Part shown: positions 40,007 through 48,656 of the stretch, piece by piece
Layout of the letters: the number at the start of each line of letters is the position of its first letter
How positions within the stretch are numbered: position 1 is the stretch's first letter
Assembly (NCBI GenBank): GCA_963778385.1
Contig: CAVZUA010000026.1
Coordinates: forward strand, 62,001 to 126,000
Reading direction: 5' to 3'
DNA length: 64,000 nt
DNA from: DATARH01 sp963778385
GTDB lineage: Bacteria > Pseudomonadota > Alphaproteobacteria > ATCC43930 > CGMCC-115725
Notes under the pieces: generated by a model
Told to the model about the DNA's origin: nothing
The model's database searches: none
Seen by the model: only the letters and a program-made list of their open reading frames with translations
Position numbers and translations under genes: made by a program

Positions 40007-41620
40007 TCAGCCCTCGGCGGTGCGGCCCTTGAGCGCGAAGAGACCGCGCGGCCGCCGTTGGATGAACAGGATGATCGCCACCAGCACGAAGATCTTGCCG
40101 AGGATCGCGCCCGCGAACGGCTCCAGGACCTTGTTGACGACGCCCAGCGACAGCGCGCCGATCAGCGTCCCCATCAGATTGCCGACCCCGCCGAAGACGA
40201 CGACGAGGAAGCTGTCGACGATATAGATCGTGCCGAGATTGGGGCTGACATTGCCGATCTGGCTCAGCGCGACCCCGGCCATCCCGGCGATGCCGGAGCC
40301 GAGGCCGAAGGTCAGCGCGTCGACCCGCGCGGTGCGGATGCCCATCGCCCGCGCCATGTCGCGGTTCTGCGTCACCGCCCGCATGTAGAGGCCGAACCGC
40401 GTGCGGTTGAGAAGCAGCGCCAGCGCGCCGAGCACGACAAAGCAGAAGACGATGATGTAGATGCGGTTCCAGGTGACCGTGAACCCGCCGATCGGGTCAA
40501 ACCCACCGGTCATCCAGCTCGGGTTGGAGACTTCCTTGTTCGGCGAGCCGAACACCGAGCGCACCGCCTGCTGCAGGATCAGGCTGACGCCCCAGGTCGC
40601 CAGGAGCGTCTCCAGCGCCCGGCCGTAGAGAAAACGGATCAGGCAGCGTTCGAGGATCACACCAATTGCGCCGGCGAAGAGAAACGCGACCGGTACCGCG
40701 ACGATCAGATACCCGTCGATCAGCGATGGCGGCAGATAGGCGCGGAAGAATTGCTGGACGACATAGGCGACATAGGCGCCGATCATGATCATCTCGCCAT
40801 GCGCCATGTTGATGACGCCCATCACCCCGAAGGTGATCGCGAGGCCGATCGCGGCGAGCAGCAGGATCGATCCCAGGCTGATACCCTGAAACAGGTTGGC
40901 GACGATGCCGACCATCTGCAGGCGGCGGTTGACCGAGGCGATCGCCGCGTCGGCCGCTTTTCTCACGTCTGAATCGAGGTTCGGGGTCGCCGCGAGTTCG
41001 TCGAGCAGGCTCTTGACCTGCGGGTCGGTATAGCCGGCGAGCGCGGCGACGGCGGCGAGCTGTTCTTCCTTGCTGCCAGTGGCAAGCTGTGCCGCGTAAA
41101 GGCTCTTTTGCATGACCGTGCGGACGTCCGCGTCGGTCTCCGCGGCGATGGCCTTCTTGAGGCGGTTGGCGCTTTCCGCCGAGGGATGCTTGAGCGCGTC
41201 GCGCGCCGCGGCGAGCCGCGTGTCGCGGTCCTTGCTAAATAGCGTCAGCCCGCCGAGTGCCGTCTCGATGCCGCCGCGCAGCCGGTTGTTGACGATGATG
41301 CGGTTGGTGTCCTTGACAGCGAGATCAGGGAGGGGCGTACCAGCCGCCGCGTCGATCAGCTTGGTCGCGTCATCGGGCGCGACGATCACCACCTGGCCGT
41401 TCGCCCCGGTGCGCAGCCGATCCTCGCTCATCGCCTGCAGCACCGGCACCGCGCGCGTGTCGCCGAGAGTGCTGAGCCCGACGATCGCCTTTTCCTTTTC
41501 CGCGAACGTATCGCTGCCGAGCGCCGTGATCAGGGCATCGAAATCGGCGGCCCATGCCGGCGCCGCCGCCAGCGCAACCAAGACGGCGAGTGCGAGTAAT
41601 CGGACAACGCGACAGACCAT
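40007..41620 (-). CDS. urtB: Urea ABC transporter permease UrtB
   Basis: A 537-residue permease with a signal peptide (RLLALAVLVALAAAPAWA). A ~210-residue periplasmic HEAT-like helical region typical of UrtB follows (DALKHPSAESANRLKKAIAAETDADVRTVMQKSL). The LivH-like membrane domain has ISLGSILLLAAIGLAITFGVMGVINMAHGEMIMIGAYVAYV, GRALETLLATWGVSLILQQ and NVSPNLGTIYIVDSFLVVVFGGVGNLMG. ATG at 41620 is used; the longer open frame reads through a repeat. Confidence 0.95.
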   Translation of the reverse strand: MVCRVVRLLALAVLVALAAAPAWAADFDALITALGSDTFAEKEKAIVGLSTLGDTRAVPVLQAMSEDRLRTGANGQVVIVAPDDATKLIDAAAGTPLPDLAVKDTNRIIVNNRLRGGIETALGGLTLFSKDRDTRLAAARDALKHPSAESANRLKKAIAAETDADVRTVMQKSLYAAQLATGSKEEQLAAVAALAGYTDPQVKSLLDELAATPNLDSDVRKAADAAIASVNRRLQMVGIVANLFQGISLGSILLLAAIGLAITFGVMGVINMAHGEMIMIGAYVAYVVQQFFRAYLPPSLIDGYLIVAVPVAFLFAGAIGVILERCLIRFLYGRALETLLATWGVSLILQQAVRSVFGSPNKEVSNPSWMTGGFDPIGGFTVTWNRIYIIVFCFVVLGALALLLNRTRFGLYMRAVTQNRDMARAMGIRTARVDALTFGLGSGIAGMAGVALSQIGNVSPNLGTIYIVDSFLVVVFGGVGNLMGTLIGALSLGVVNKVLEPFAGAILGKIFVLVAIILFIQRRPRGLFALKGRTAEG

Positions 41621-41668
41621 CGGCAAATCGACCTCAAGACACTCCTCGCTACCCCGCGAAGACGGGAG

Positions 41669-41688
41669 ATTCCCGCTTTCGCGGGAAT
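41669..41688. repeat. Short palindrome in the urtA-urtB gap
   Basis: ATTCCCGC-TTTC-GCGGGAAT, embedded in a stretch (about 41650-41696) of the common ...GCGGGAATGACGAGCGAAGC type repeat. It forms part of the 194-base urtA-urtB gap. It may stabilise urtA mRNA so that binding protein exceeds permease. Confidence 0.5.
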
Positions 41689-41814
41689 GACGAGCGAAGC
41701 AAGACAGATTTCTTCTTAGACCTTGGGGCCGGGGGATGGCCCTGCCACACGGCCATCCCCCCGCCGCGCTCCCGGCCGCGGAACCCTGAGCGGCCGGGGT
41801 TGTCACTCACTCGG

Positions 41815-43110
41815 CTAGTTGAATTTCGGCGCGGTGCAGTTGCCGCAGACCCAGGGATAGGTCCAGTCGGCGACCTTGCCCTTGTCTTCTTCAAGATAAG
41901 GGCTCCACGCGTCGGCCTTGATCGGCGACTTGGTCTGCCACACGACGTCGAACTGCGCGTCGGGGCGGATTTCGCCGATCATCACCGGTTTCGACAGGTG
42001 GTGGTTGGTGTTCATCACCTCCTCGGCGCCAGAGGGCGTCGCCACCTTCTGCCCGTAGAGCGCCTGGCGCACCGCGTTGACGTCGGTGGTGCCGGCCTGC
42101 TGGACCGCATGGGTCCACATCTTGAAGCCGGTATAGGTGGCTTCCATCGGGTCGTTGGTGGTGCGCTTCGGGTTCTTGATGAAGTCGTGCCACTGCTTGA
42201 TGAACGCCTCGTTGGTCGGATTCTTGACCGACTGGAAGTAGTTCCAGGCGGCGAGATGGCCGACCAGGTTCTTGGTGTCGATGCCGGCCAGTTCTTCCTC
42301 ACCGACCGAGAAGGCCACGACCGGGATGTCCGACGCCTTGATGCCGGCGTTCGCCAGTTCCTTGTAGAATGGCACGTTGGCGTCGCCGTTGATGGTCGAG
42401 ACCACGGCGGTCTTCTTGCCGGCCGAGGCAAAGCTCTTGATTGCCGCGACCTCGGTCTGCCAGTCGGAGAAGCCGAACGGTGTGTAGTTGATCTTGATGT
42501 CCTCCGCCGCGACACCCTTCGACTTGAGGAAGGCTTCGAGGATCTTGTTGGTGGTGCGCGGGTAGACGTAGTCGGTGCCTTCGAGCATCCAACGCTTGGC
42601 GTTCCCGCCCTCGGCGCTCATCAGGTACTCGACCGCCGGGATCGCCTGCTGGTTCGGCGCGGCGCCGGTATAGAACACGTTGTTCGAGCTCTCTTCGCCC
42701 TCATACTGCACCGGGTAGAACAGGAGGCCGTTGAGCTCCTCGAACACCGGCAACACCGATTTGCGCGACACCGAGGTCCAGCAGCCGAACACCACAGCGA
42801 CCTTGTCCTTGGTCAGCAGCTCGCGCGCTTTTTCGGCGAAAAGCGGCCAGTTCGACGCCGGATCGACGACGACGGCTTCGACCTTCTTGCCAAGAAGACC
42901 CCCCTTCTTGTTCAGGTCGTCGACCATCATCAGCACGGTGTCTTTGAGCGTCGTTTCGCTGATCGCCATCGTGCCCGACAGCGAATGCAGCACGCCGATC
43001 TTGATCGTGTCTTCCGCCCGGGCCTGCGGCGCCGCGAAAGCGGCGAGCAGCCCCAGCGCGGTGAGCGCCCCAAGAACTCTAGGGCGAACTCTCCCCTGGT
43101 AAAACCTCAT
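41815..43110 (-). CDS. urtA: Urea ABC transporter substrate-binding protein UrtA
   Basis: Periplasmic urea-binding protein of 431 residues. The signal peptide is RVLGALTALGLLAAFAAPQARA. The mature part begins DTIKIGVLHSLSGTMAISETTLKD. VVDPASNWPLFAEKARELL, VFGCWTSVSRKSVLPVFEELNGLLFYPVQYEGEESS and FYTGAAPNQQAIPAVEYL are highly conserved in UrtA. The C-terminus has WTYPWVCGNCTAPKFN. GGGAGAG precedes the ATG and a sigma-54-like promoter lies 58 bases upstream. No urease genes are in the window. Confidence 0.96.
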   Translation of the reverse strand: MRFYQGRVRPRVLGALTALGLLAAFAAPQARAEDTIKIGVLHSLSGTMAISETTLKDTVLMMVDDLNKKGGLLGKKVEAVVVDPASNWPLFAEKARELLTKDKVAVVFGCWTSVSRKSVLPVFEELNGLLFYPVQYEGEESSNNVFYTGAAPNQQAIPAVEYLMSAEGGNAKRWMLEGTDYVYPRTTNKILEAFLKSKGVAAEDIKINYTPFGFSDWQTEVAAIKSFASAGKKTAVVSTINGDANVPFYKELANAGIKASDIPVVAFSVGEEELAGIDTKNLVGHLAAWNYFQSVKNPTNEAFIKQWHDFIKNPKRTTNDPMEATYTGFKMWTHAVQQAGTTDVNAVRQALYGQKVATPSGAEEVMNTNHHLSKPVMIGEIRPDAQFDVVWQTKSPIKADAWSPYLEEDKGKVADWTYPWVCGNCTAPKFN

Positions 43111-43167
43111 CTCTCCCTCACGTTTCTGCGATGATGCGGCGTGGGGGCCGCTCGCGAGAGCCAGGTG

Positions 43168-43183
43168 AGCAAGATCGAGGCCA
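43168..43183 (-). promoter_or_regulatory. Sigma-54-type promoter of the urt operon
   Basis: The minus strand reads TGGCCTCGATCTTGCT, with GG and GC separated by exactly ten bases. The two conserved ends TGGC and TTGCT are intact. Start of transcription would be near 43156, ~45 bases before the urtA ATG. Urea transport under RpoN/NtrC nitrogen control is well known in other bacteria. Confidence 0.5.
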
Positions 43184-43235
43184 AAGAGGCTTCACGCCGC
43201 CGTGACCTGGAGCGATCTGCATATTTCTTCATCAC

Positions 43236-43250
43236 GCCTAAATATTAGGC
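43236..43250. promoter_or_regulatory. Palindrome GCCTAA-ATA-TTAGGC upstream of urtA
   Basis: Perfect 6-bp arms around a 3-base centre, ~60 bases upstream of the sigma-54-like element and ~95 bases before the divergent NTF2-like gene. It has the size and place of a regulator site, but does not match the NtrC consensus (TGCACC...GGTGCA). Confidence 0.35.
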
Positions 43251-43340
43251 AATTGGCTGCCGGATTCTTGGGCGGCCGGCAAAAAGCCCCCAACCGCCGC
43301 GCCGCGCGCTATGCTGGCCGGCGCCAATGTGGAGGCGGAC

Positions 43341-43748
43341 ATGGATGACAGCGACGCCGTACTCGCCGCCAATCTCGAATTCTATCGCGCGTTCACGACG
43401 CGCGACGTCGACGCGATGGATGTGCTCTGGGCGCAACGGGCGCCCGTTGCTTGCGTGCATCCCGGCTGGCCGCCGCTGACCGACCGTGAGGCGGTACTGG
43501 AGAGCTGGCGGGGCATCCTTGCGAACCCGAACTCGCCGGGAATCGCCTGCTACGACGAGCGGGTCTTTCTTTACGGCGATAGCGCGCTGGTGGTGTGCGA
43601 GGAGGAACTCGACGGCGGCACGCTGGTCGCCAGCAACTGGTTTGTGCGCGAGGACGGCGCGTGGCGCATGGCGCACCACCAGGCCGGCCAACTCGTTGCC
43701 CGCCGGCCGGCCGCGCCGCGTCGCCCGGCCCCAGGCCGGCTGAATTGA
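43341..43748 (+). CDS. NTF2/SnoaL-like protein
   Basis: A 135-residue cone-shaped NTF2-fold protein. AVLAANLEFYRAFTTRDVDAMDVLWA is the N-terminal helix pair. VACVHPGWPPLTDREAVLESWRGIL and the beta sheet FLYGDSALVVCEEELDGGTLVASNWFVREDGAWRMAHHQAG follow. The HPGW motif marks the SnoaL_3 type. The C-terminal tail is Pro/Arg-rich and likely disordered. Ligand or reaction is unknown. GGAGG precedes the ATG. Confidence 0.82.
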   Translation: MDDSDAVLAANLEFYRAFTTRDVDAMDVLWAQRAPVACVHPGWPPLTDREAVLESWRGILANPNSPGIACYDERVFLYGDSALVVCEEELDGGTLVASNWFVREDGAWRMAHHQAGQLVARRPAAPRRPAPGRLN

Positions 43749-43763
43749 TGCGGTTCTGGGCGT

Positions 43764-44273
43764 TTAATCCGCGGCCATCGCCGCCAGCTTCGCGACGGTG
43801 TTCATGTTGCGCGCGGTGCCGTTTTGCGCCGCGGCCAGCTTGAGCTTCGACCGGCCCTGCCCGCTCGGGTAATGCACATAAACCTCGCGGCGGCCGAGCG
43901 CGATTTCCTCGTTGTGGCGGCCCGTCGCGCTTTCAGGTCCGTCGGAAGGCGGCGGCTCATCGAGGAATATAGCGATTGTGCGGTCCGGCGGCGCGTGCTT
44001 GAACGGGTTGCCGGCGAGCACCGCCGCGAGCTCCGGTGCGCTGCGCACCACTACCCCGACCGGCCTGCCGGCATAGTCCTCCAGCGCGTGTTCGAGCGCG
44101 GCTTTGACTACTTTCTCCGATGCCTCGGCCGCGAAGACGACGTTGCCGCTGGCGATATACGTGCGTACGTCAGTAAAGCCGGCGGCCTCGCACATCGTCC
44201 GCAGCGCCGTCATCGGCAGCTTACCCGTGCCGCCGACATTTACTGCGCGCAGTAAACCCACATAGACGGTCAT
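43764..44273 (-). CDS. DUF1697 family protein
   Basis: A 169-residue soluble protein. It begins MTVYVGLLRAVNVGGTGKLPMTALRTMCEAAGFTDVRTYIASGNVVF, which is the DUF1697 signature (LLR.VNVGG...M..L......GF..V.TYI.SGNV.F). The C-terminus has SKLKLAAAQNGTARNMNTVAKLAAMA, again typical (T.RN..T...L). Function is unknown. It is convergent with the NTF2-like gene. Confidence 0.9.
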   Translation of the reverse strand: MTVYVGLLRAVNVGGTGKLPMTALRTMCEAAGFTDVRTYIASGNVVFAAEASEKVVKAALEHALEDYAGRPVGVVVRSAPELAAVLAGNPFKHAPPDRTIAIFLDEPPPSDGPESATGRHNEEIALGRREVYVHYPSGQGRSKLKLAAAQNGTARNMNTVAKLAAMAAD

Positions 44274-44391
44274 CGCGCGGCCCAGTCGTCAGAGGCCTGA
44301 CGCTTTGCACCGCGGTCACCCGCGCCGCTCGAGATCAGACCAACGGCCGAGTTTAACGCAGCAACCGGCGCGTCTCCGCCTTCGATTTGGG

Positions 44392-44403
44392 TGTGACGTC
44401 ACA
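44392..44403. promoter_or_regulatory. Perfect palindrome TGTGACGTCACA upstream of the DUF1697 gene
   Basis: A 12-bp perfect palindrome in the 184-base gap between the amidase end and the DUF1697 start. It is like a CRP half-site pair with too short a spacer, so the binding factor is unclear. I see no gene in this gap. Confidence 0.3.
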
Positions 44404-44457
44404 ATTTGACCTGCGGCTACTACGTCGGCGGCAAGCGGGCGGTTTCGCGCGTCGGGA

Positions 44458-45252
44458 TCAATTGACCCGACGATAGCTCCGGAAGCGGTCGCGTTTGGCG
44501 GCTTCCTCAACAGCCAGCGCCGCCTCGACCGCCTGGCGAACCTCGGCGAGGCGGCCGGCGGTCTCGGCGTCGAGCCGGCCGTCCCAACGCTCGGGGCGGA
44601 AGCGGCGTTGAAATGCGGTCAGCGCCGGCGCTTCGTTGCCAGGGACCACCTCGTAACCGATGCGCGCCAGGTCGGAGAGCGCGGCGGCGCGTTCGATGAC
44701 GCCGACCCCGCGCCCGCGCTGGCGCGCCAGCGCGGGCGACACGGGCGGCCACAGTCCGATGCCGGCGCGCGCCAAGCGCGGCCAGTCGAAGAGCTCGCCG
44801 GGGTCGATCTTGCGGGTCGGGGCGATGTCGGAATGGCCGACGACGCGGTGCGGCCGGATGCGGCGGCGCGCGACGATGTCGCGGCACAGCGCCTCGACCG
44901 CGGCCATCTGGGCCTCGGGAAACGGGCGATAGCCCCACTCGTGACCGGGATTGACGATCTCGATGCCGATCGAGAGCGTATTGAGGCTTGTCTCGCCGAG
45001 CCAATACGAGATGCCGGCATGCCAGGCACGGCGTTCCTCGGGCACCAGCCGCCAGATCGTCCCGTCCTCCTCGACAACGTAATGCGAGCTGACCCGCGCC
45101 TCGGGATCGCACAGCCGATCGAGCGCCGCCGCGCCGCTCTGCATCCCGGTGTAATGCAGCACCAGCATGTCGATGCGCGGCGTTCCGGCGACGATATCCG
45201 CGCGGGCATCGTGGTTGGGCGACGGACGTTCGTGAATATCGAGCCCGCTCAT
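44458..45252 (-). CDS. N-acetylmuramoyl-L-alanine amidase (AmiD-like, Amidase_2)
   Basis: Zinc amidase of 264 residues cutting the MurNAc-L-Ala bond of muropeptides. Zinc ligands are probably His33 (LVLHYTG), His140 (VVGHSDIAP) and Asp150. Glu98 is in LSIGIEIVNPGHEWGY, and AWHAGISYWLG contributes to the site. The C-terminal ~70 residues (LARIGYEVVPGNEAPALTAFQRRFRPERWDGRLD) look like a peptidoglycan-binding domain. No signal peptide is visible, so it may act on cytoplasmic recycling intermediates. Its ATG overlaps the djlA-like stop by four bases. Confidence 0.9.
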   Translation of the reverse strand: MSGLDIHERPSPNHDARADIVAGTPRIDMLVLHYTGMQSGAAALDRLCDPEARVSSHYVVEEDGTIWRLVPEERRAWHAGISYWLGETSLNTLSIGIEIVNPGHEWGYRPFPEAQMAAVEALCRDIVARRRIRPHRVVGHSDIAPTRKIDPGELFDWPRLARAGIGLWPPVSPALARQRGRGVGVIERAAALSDLARIGYEVVPGNEAPALTAFQRRFRPERWDGRLDAETAGRLAEVRQAVEAALAVEEAAKRDRFRSYRRVN

Positions 45253-45983
45253 GCGCGCGACGGGGTTCCCTTTACCAGCCGATCATGCGCGGCGTTGATC
45301 CGCGCGATGCGAGCGGTGGCGCGTGCCAGCAGCTCCGGTGGCAGGCCTTGCGCCATCAGCGCATCGGGATGGGTCTCGCGCACCAGCCGGTAGTAGGCGA
45401 CGCGGATTTCCTCGGGCGAGGCATCGGTCGCCACGCCAAGGATCGCGTGCGGATCCTCCTCGGCCGGCGGCCCGACATAGGTGGCGCGGATGCGCGCGTA
45501 GGCGGCGCCGTCAAAGCTGAAGAGGCGCGCCACCTCGCGCAGATAAGCGTCCTCGGCGGCGCACAGCTGGTGATCGGCCAAAGCGATATGAAACAGTCCG
45601 CCGAGCAAATCCTCGAGCACGGCGCGGTCGCTGGCGAACAGCTTGCCGACCTGCCGGGCATAGCTCTCAAAGCCGTGCGTGCTGCGCCGGGCGAGGTCGA
45701 AGATCATGCGCATATGCGCTTCCTCGCCGGGCGGGACACTGAACACTTCGTTGAACGCGGCGACCTCGTCGCGCGTCACCTCACCGTCGGCCTTTGCCAT
45801 TTTGGCGCCGAGCGCGATCACCGCGATCGTAAAGCTGACGCGCCGCCGCGGGTCGTCGTCTGAGTCGGGAGTGGAATGGTGCCAATGCGGCAAATGCTCG
45901 CCGATCCGCGCAAGCAGATGATCGAGCGGCCCGCCGAATGAAAGGTGGCGGGCAGCGTGAACGATGCGGTCAACGACGCTCAT
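45249..45983 (-). CDS. TerB-DnaJ domain protein (DjlA-like)
   Basis: A ~244-residue co-chaperone-like protein. The TerB-like helical domain is VSFTIAVIALGAKMAKADGEVTRDEVAAFNEVF, through to CAAEDAYLREVARLF. The C-terminal J domain is DPHAILGVATDASPEEIRVAYYRLVRETHPDAL with the HPD motif, expected to stimulate DnaK. Unlike E. coli DjlA there is no clear N-terminal membrane helix. Starts at 45983, 45992 and 45998 are all in frame. It is translationally coupled to the amidase gene. Confidence 0.87.
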   Translation of the reverse strand: MSVVDRIVHAARHLSFGGPLDHLLARIGEHLPHWHHSTPDSDDDPRRRVSFTIAVIALGAKMAKADGEVTRDEVAAFNEVFSVPPGEEAHMRMIFDLARRSTHGFESYARQVGKLFASDRAVLEDLLGGLFHIALADHQLCAAEDAYLREVARLFSFDGAAYARIRATYVGPPAEEDPHAILGVATDASPEEIRVAYYRLVRETHPDALMAQGLPPELLARATARIARINAAHDRLVKGTPSRA

Positions 45984-46182
45984 GCGGCTCATATACAACG
46001 ACTTGCCCTCGGCGGTCGACCGGATGCGCGGCGCGCGCTCCGCTCCAACCGAGGATGGGCGCAGCTTCTGTGGACGAATTCACCCTGGGTTTAAACCGCG
46101 GGCCGCGCTGCCCGGCGGGGTCGCCGAGGCCATTGCAATAGCCTGCATCTCCGCTAGTGTGCGGCACTTTACGTGGAGATCG

Positions 46183-47574
46183 ATGCCGATGCGCAAATGG
46201 GTGCCGACACTTGTGCTGGTCGCGTTCCTCGCGCCGCACGCGGCCCTGCCGCAGGCCAAGAACACCAAGAGCGGGGTCTACGAGCAGCTCAACCTGTTTG
46301 GCGAAGCGTTTGAGCGGATCCGCCAGGATGCGGTCGAGCCGGTCGGCGACCGCAAGCTTATCGAGACCGCAATCTCCGGCATGCTGGCCAGCCTTGACCC
46401 CAACTCCGTCTACATGAACGAGGACGAGTACAAGGCGCAGCAAAGTGCGGCCGAAACGCAGACCGGATCGATCGGGCTGGTGCTGACGATAGACGGCGGG
46501 CAGCTCAAGGTGGTGTCGCCGCGCGACGAATCGCCGGCGGCAAAGGCCGGCATCAAGCCGGCCGAGCAGATTTTCGCCATCGACAAGGAGCCGGTCTTCG
46601 ATCTCACCCTCTCCGAGGTCGAGGCGAAGCTGCACGGGCCAGTCGATACCAATGTGACCCTGACGCTACGGCGCGACCCCAACGGCAAGCCGGTCGACAT
46701 CAGCGTCAAGCGAGTCGCCGCGAAATGGCCGACCGTCACGTCGCGCCTCGAAGGCAGCGATGTCGGCTATATCCGCCTCGCCGGGTTTGACGGCGGGACG
46801 CAGGCGGCGCTGACCGCCGCGGTACAGGGCCTGGTACAGCAGGCCGGCGGCAAGCTGATTGGCTACGTGCTCGATCTGCGCAACGATCCCGGCGGCAATT
46901 TTGACGTCGCGGTGCAGGCGGCGGACGATTTCCTCGACAAGGGCGACATCGCGATCGTCAAGGGCCGCAAAAGCGATACGGCAAAGCACGTCGCCGCGAC
47001 TCCCGGCGACATCACCAACGGGCTGCCGATCGTCGTGCTGGTCAATGGCGGCACGGCGAGCGAGGCCGAGCTCATCGCTGGCGCCCTTCAGGACAATCAC
47101 CGCGCCGTGCTGGTTGGGACCAAGACCTTCGGCCAGAGCGCCATTGCGACGCTGATCCCGCTCAACGGCAACGGCGCGATCAAATTGACCACCGCGCGGT
47201 TCGTGACGCCGAGCGGCCGCGCCATCCAAGGCAAGGGGCTCGACCCGGATGTGGTCGTCGCGCCCGTCAAGCTCGAACGGCTCGCCCAGGGCTTTGGTCG
47301 CCGCGAAGCCGATCTGCGCGGCGCGCTGAAGAACACCGATCCGGTCGCGGCTCCGTCCACCGGCACGAACCCGCCGGCGACCTCGGACGCACCGAAGCCG
47401 GCAAACCCGGCCTCGCCGCCCTCCGCCAATGCCACGCCGCCGGCCGAAAAGCACGACACGCGGTCTTCTGTCGCGACCGGCGAACTCGGCGGCTCCGAGG
47501 ACGAGCAGCTTACCCAGGCGCTCGACATGCTGCGCGGCCTCAAGCTGGTCAGCGCCGCGCGCAGCGGCCAGTAG
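46183..47574 (+). CDS. S41-family (CtpA-like) PDZ protein lacking the catalytic lysine
   Basis: A 463-residue exported protein. A signal peptide ends about PHAALPQA. An N-terminal helical region, a PDZ domain (GSIGLVLTIDGGQLKVVSPRDESPAAKAGIKPAE) and an S41 core (VGYIRLAGFDGGTQAALTAAV, YVLDLRNDPGGNFDVAVQAADDFL) follow. The nucleophile Ser293 is in NGGTASEAELIAGAL. The lysine expected 25 residues later, in TFGKG, is Gln318 (KTFGQSAI). A Pro/Ala-rich linker and a short helix end the protein. It may be inactive as a peptidase or use another base. GGAG precedes the ATG at 46183. Confidence 0.85.
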   Translation: MPMRKWVPTLVLVAFLAPHAALPQAKNTKSGVYEQLNLFGEAFERIRQDAVEPVGDRKLIETAISGMLASLDPNSVYMNEDEYKAQQSAAETQTGSIGLVLTIDGGQLKVVSPRDESPAAKAGIKPAEQIFAIDKEPVFDLTLSEVEAKLHGPVDTNVTLTLRRDPNGKPVDISVKRVAAKWPTVTSRLEGSDVGYIRLAGFDGGTQAALTAAVQGLVQQAGGKLIGYVLDLRNDPGGNFDVAVQAADDFLDKGDIAIVKGRKSDTAKHVAATPGDITNGLPIVVLVNGGTASEAELIAGALQDNHRAVLVGTKTFGQSAIATLIPLNGNGAIKLTTARFVTPSGRAIQGKGLDPDVVVAPVKLERLAQGFGRREADLRGALKNTDPVAAPSTGTNPPATSDAPKPANPASPPSANATPPAEKHDTRSSVATGELGGSEDEQLTQALDMLRGLKLVSAARSGQ

Positions 47575-47729
47575 ACGCCGCCTTCTCGCCAGGGGAAAAT
47601 TGCCGGCGCGGGGCTTGATCGCCTGACGCACCGACCAAACGTACAGCGATAAGAGTGCATATGCACGTATTGGGCGCGGACCGCTCTGAGCCCAAGGCCT
47701 TGCCAATCTGTCTGGGGGAGATCGATCTG

Positions 47730-48656
47730 ATGCGCATCCTCGTGCTCGGCGCCGGCGCGGTCGGCGGCTATTTCGGTGGCCGGCTCGCCGAGGCGGGCCG
47801 CGACGTGACGTTTCTCGTCCGTCCGACGCGTGCTGCGCTGCTCACCGACAAGGGGCTGGTGGTCGCCAGTCTGCTTGGCGACTTCATGGTCAAGCCGCAA
47901 CTGGCGACTGCCGAGACACTGCGCGGGCCCTATGACCTCATTCTGTTGACCGCGAAGCATTACGATCTCGACCAGGCGATCGAGGCGATCCGCCCCGCGG
48001 TCGGCCCGCAGACGGCCGTGCTGCCCTTGTTAAATGGCCTCGTCCATCTCGACCGGCTGGCGGCCGCTTTCGGCGACGAAGCGATCCTCGGCGGCGTCGC
48101 CTATGTCGGTGCGAGCCTGCGTCCGGACGGCAGCATCAACCACCACAACCGGCTCTCCGGCATCGCCTTCGGCGAACGCAGTGGTGGCGTCAGCGAGCGC
48201 GCCAAGGCGATCTCCGCCGAGTTCGCCGACAGCAAGGTTTCCGCCCCGCCGAGTGAGAACGTGATGCTCGATATGTGGGAAAAATTCGTGATGATCACGA
48301 CGATGGCCGGGATGAACTGCCTGATGCGCGGCACGATCGGCGACATCGCCGCGACCGACGACGGCGCCGCCTTGGTGCTCGACCTGTTGGCCGAGACGCA
48401 GGCCGTCGCGGCCGCCGCCGGGTACCTGCCGCGCCAGGCCTATTGCGACAACATCGCCAAGATGCTGGCCGAGAAGGGCAGTCCCAACAATGCGTCGATG
48501 CACCACGATCTGGCGCAGGGCTCACGCACCGAGGGCGCCTACATCATCGGCGACATGCGGCGCCGCGCCGCCGCGCTCGGCATCGCGACGCCGCTGCTGC
48601 GCGCCGCCTGGGCGCATCTCCAGGTTTACGAAAATCGTCTTGCCGCGGGCCGCTAG
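47730..48656 (+). CDS. Ketopantoate reductase family (PanE/ApbA)
   Basis: A 308-residue NADPH-dependent reductase. The Rossmann start is MRILVLGAGAVGGYFGGRLAEAGRDVTFLVRP. It has LILLTAKHYDLDQAIEAIRP, VLPLLNGLVHLDRL and GGVAYVGASLRPDGSINH. The catalytic Lys region is MLDMWEKFVMITTMAGMNCLMRG, and the C-terminal MHHDLAQGSRTEGAYIIGDMRR follows. The last motif and the Lys fit 2-dehydropantoate 2-reductases, but the family includes many paralogues of unknown substrate, so the pantothenate role is not assured. GGGGGAGATCGATCTG precedes the ATG at 47730. Confidence 0.87.
   Translation: MRILVLGAGAVGGYFGGRLAEAGRDVTFLVRPTRAALLTDKGLVVASLLGDFMVKPQLATAETLRGPYDLILLTAKHYDLDQAIEAIRPAVGPQTAVLPLLNGLVHLDRLAAAFGDEAILGGVAYVGASLRPDGSINHHNRLSGIAFGERSGGVSERAKAISAEFADSKVSAPPSENVMLDMWEKFVMITTMAGMNCLMRGTIGDIAATDDGAALVLDLLAETQAVAAAAGYLPRQAYCDNIAKMLAEKGSPNNASMHHDLAQGSRTEGAYIIGDMRRRAAALGIATPLLRAAWAHLQVYENRLAAGR

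Noticed and set aside
44392..44403. CRP/FNR-type site
   Set aside because: TGTGA and TCACA are only two bases apart instead of six, so it cannot bind CRP in the usual way. Kept only as an unexplained palindrome.
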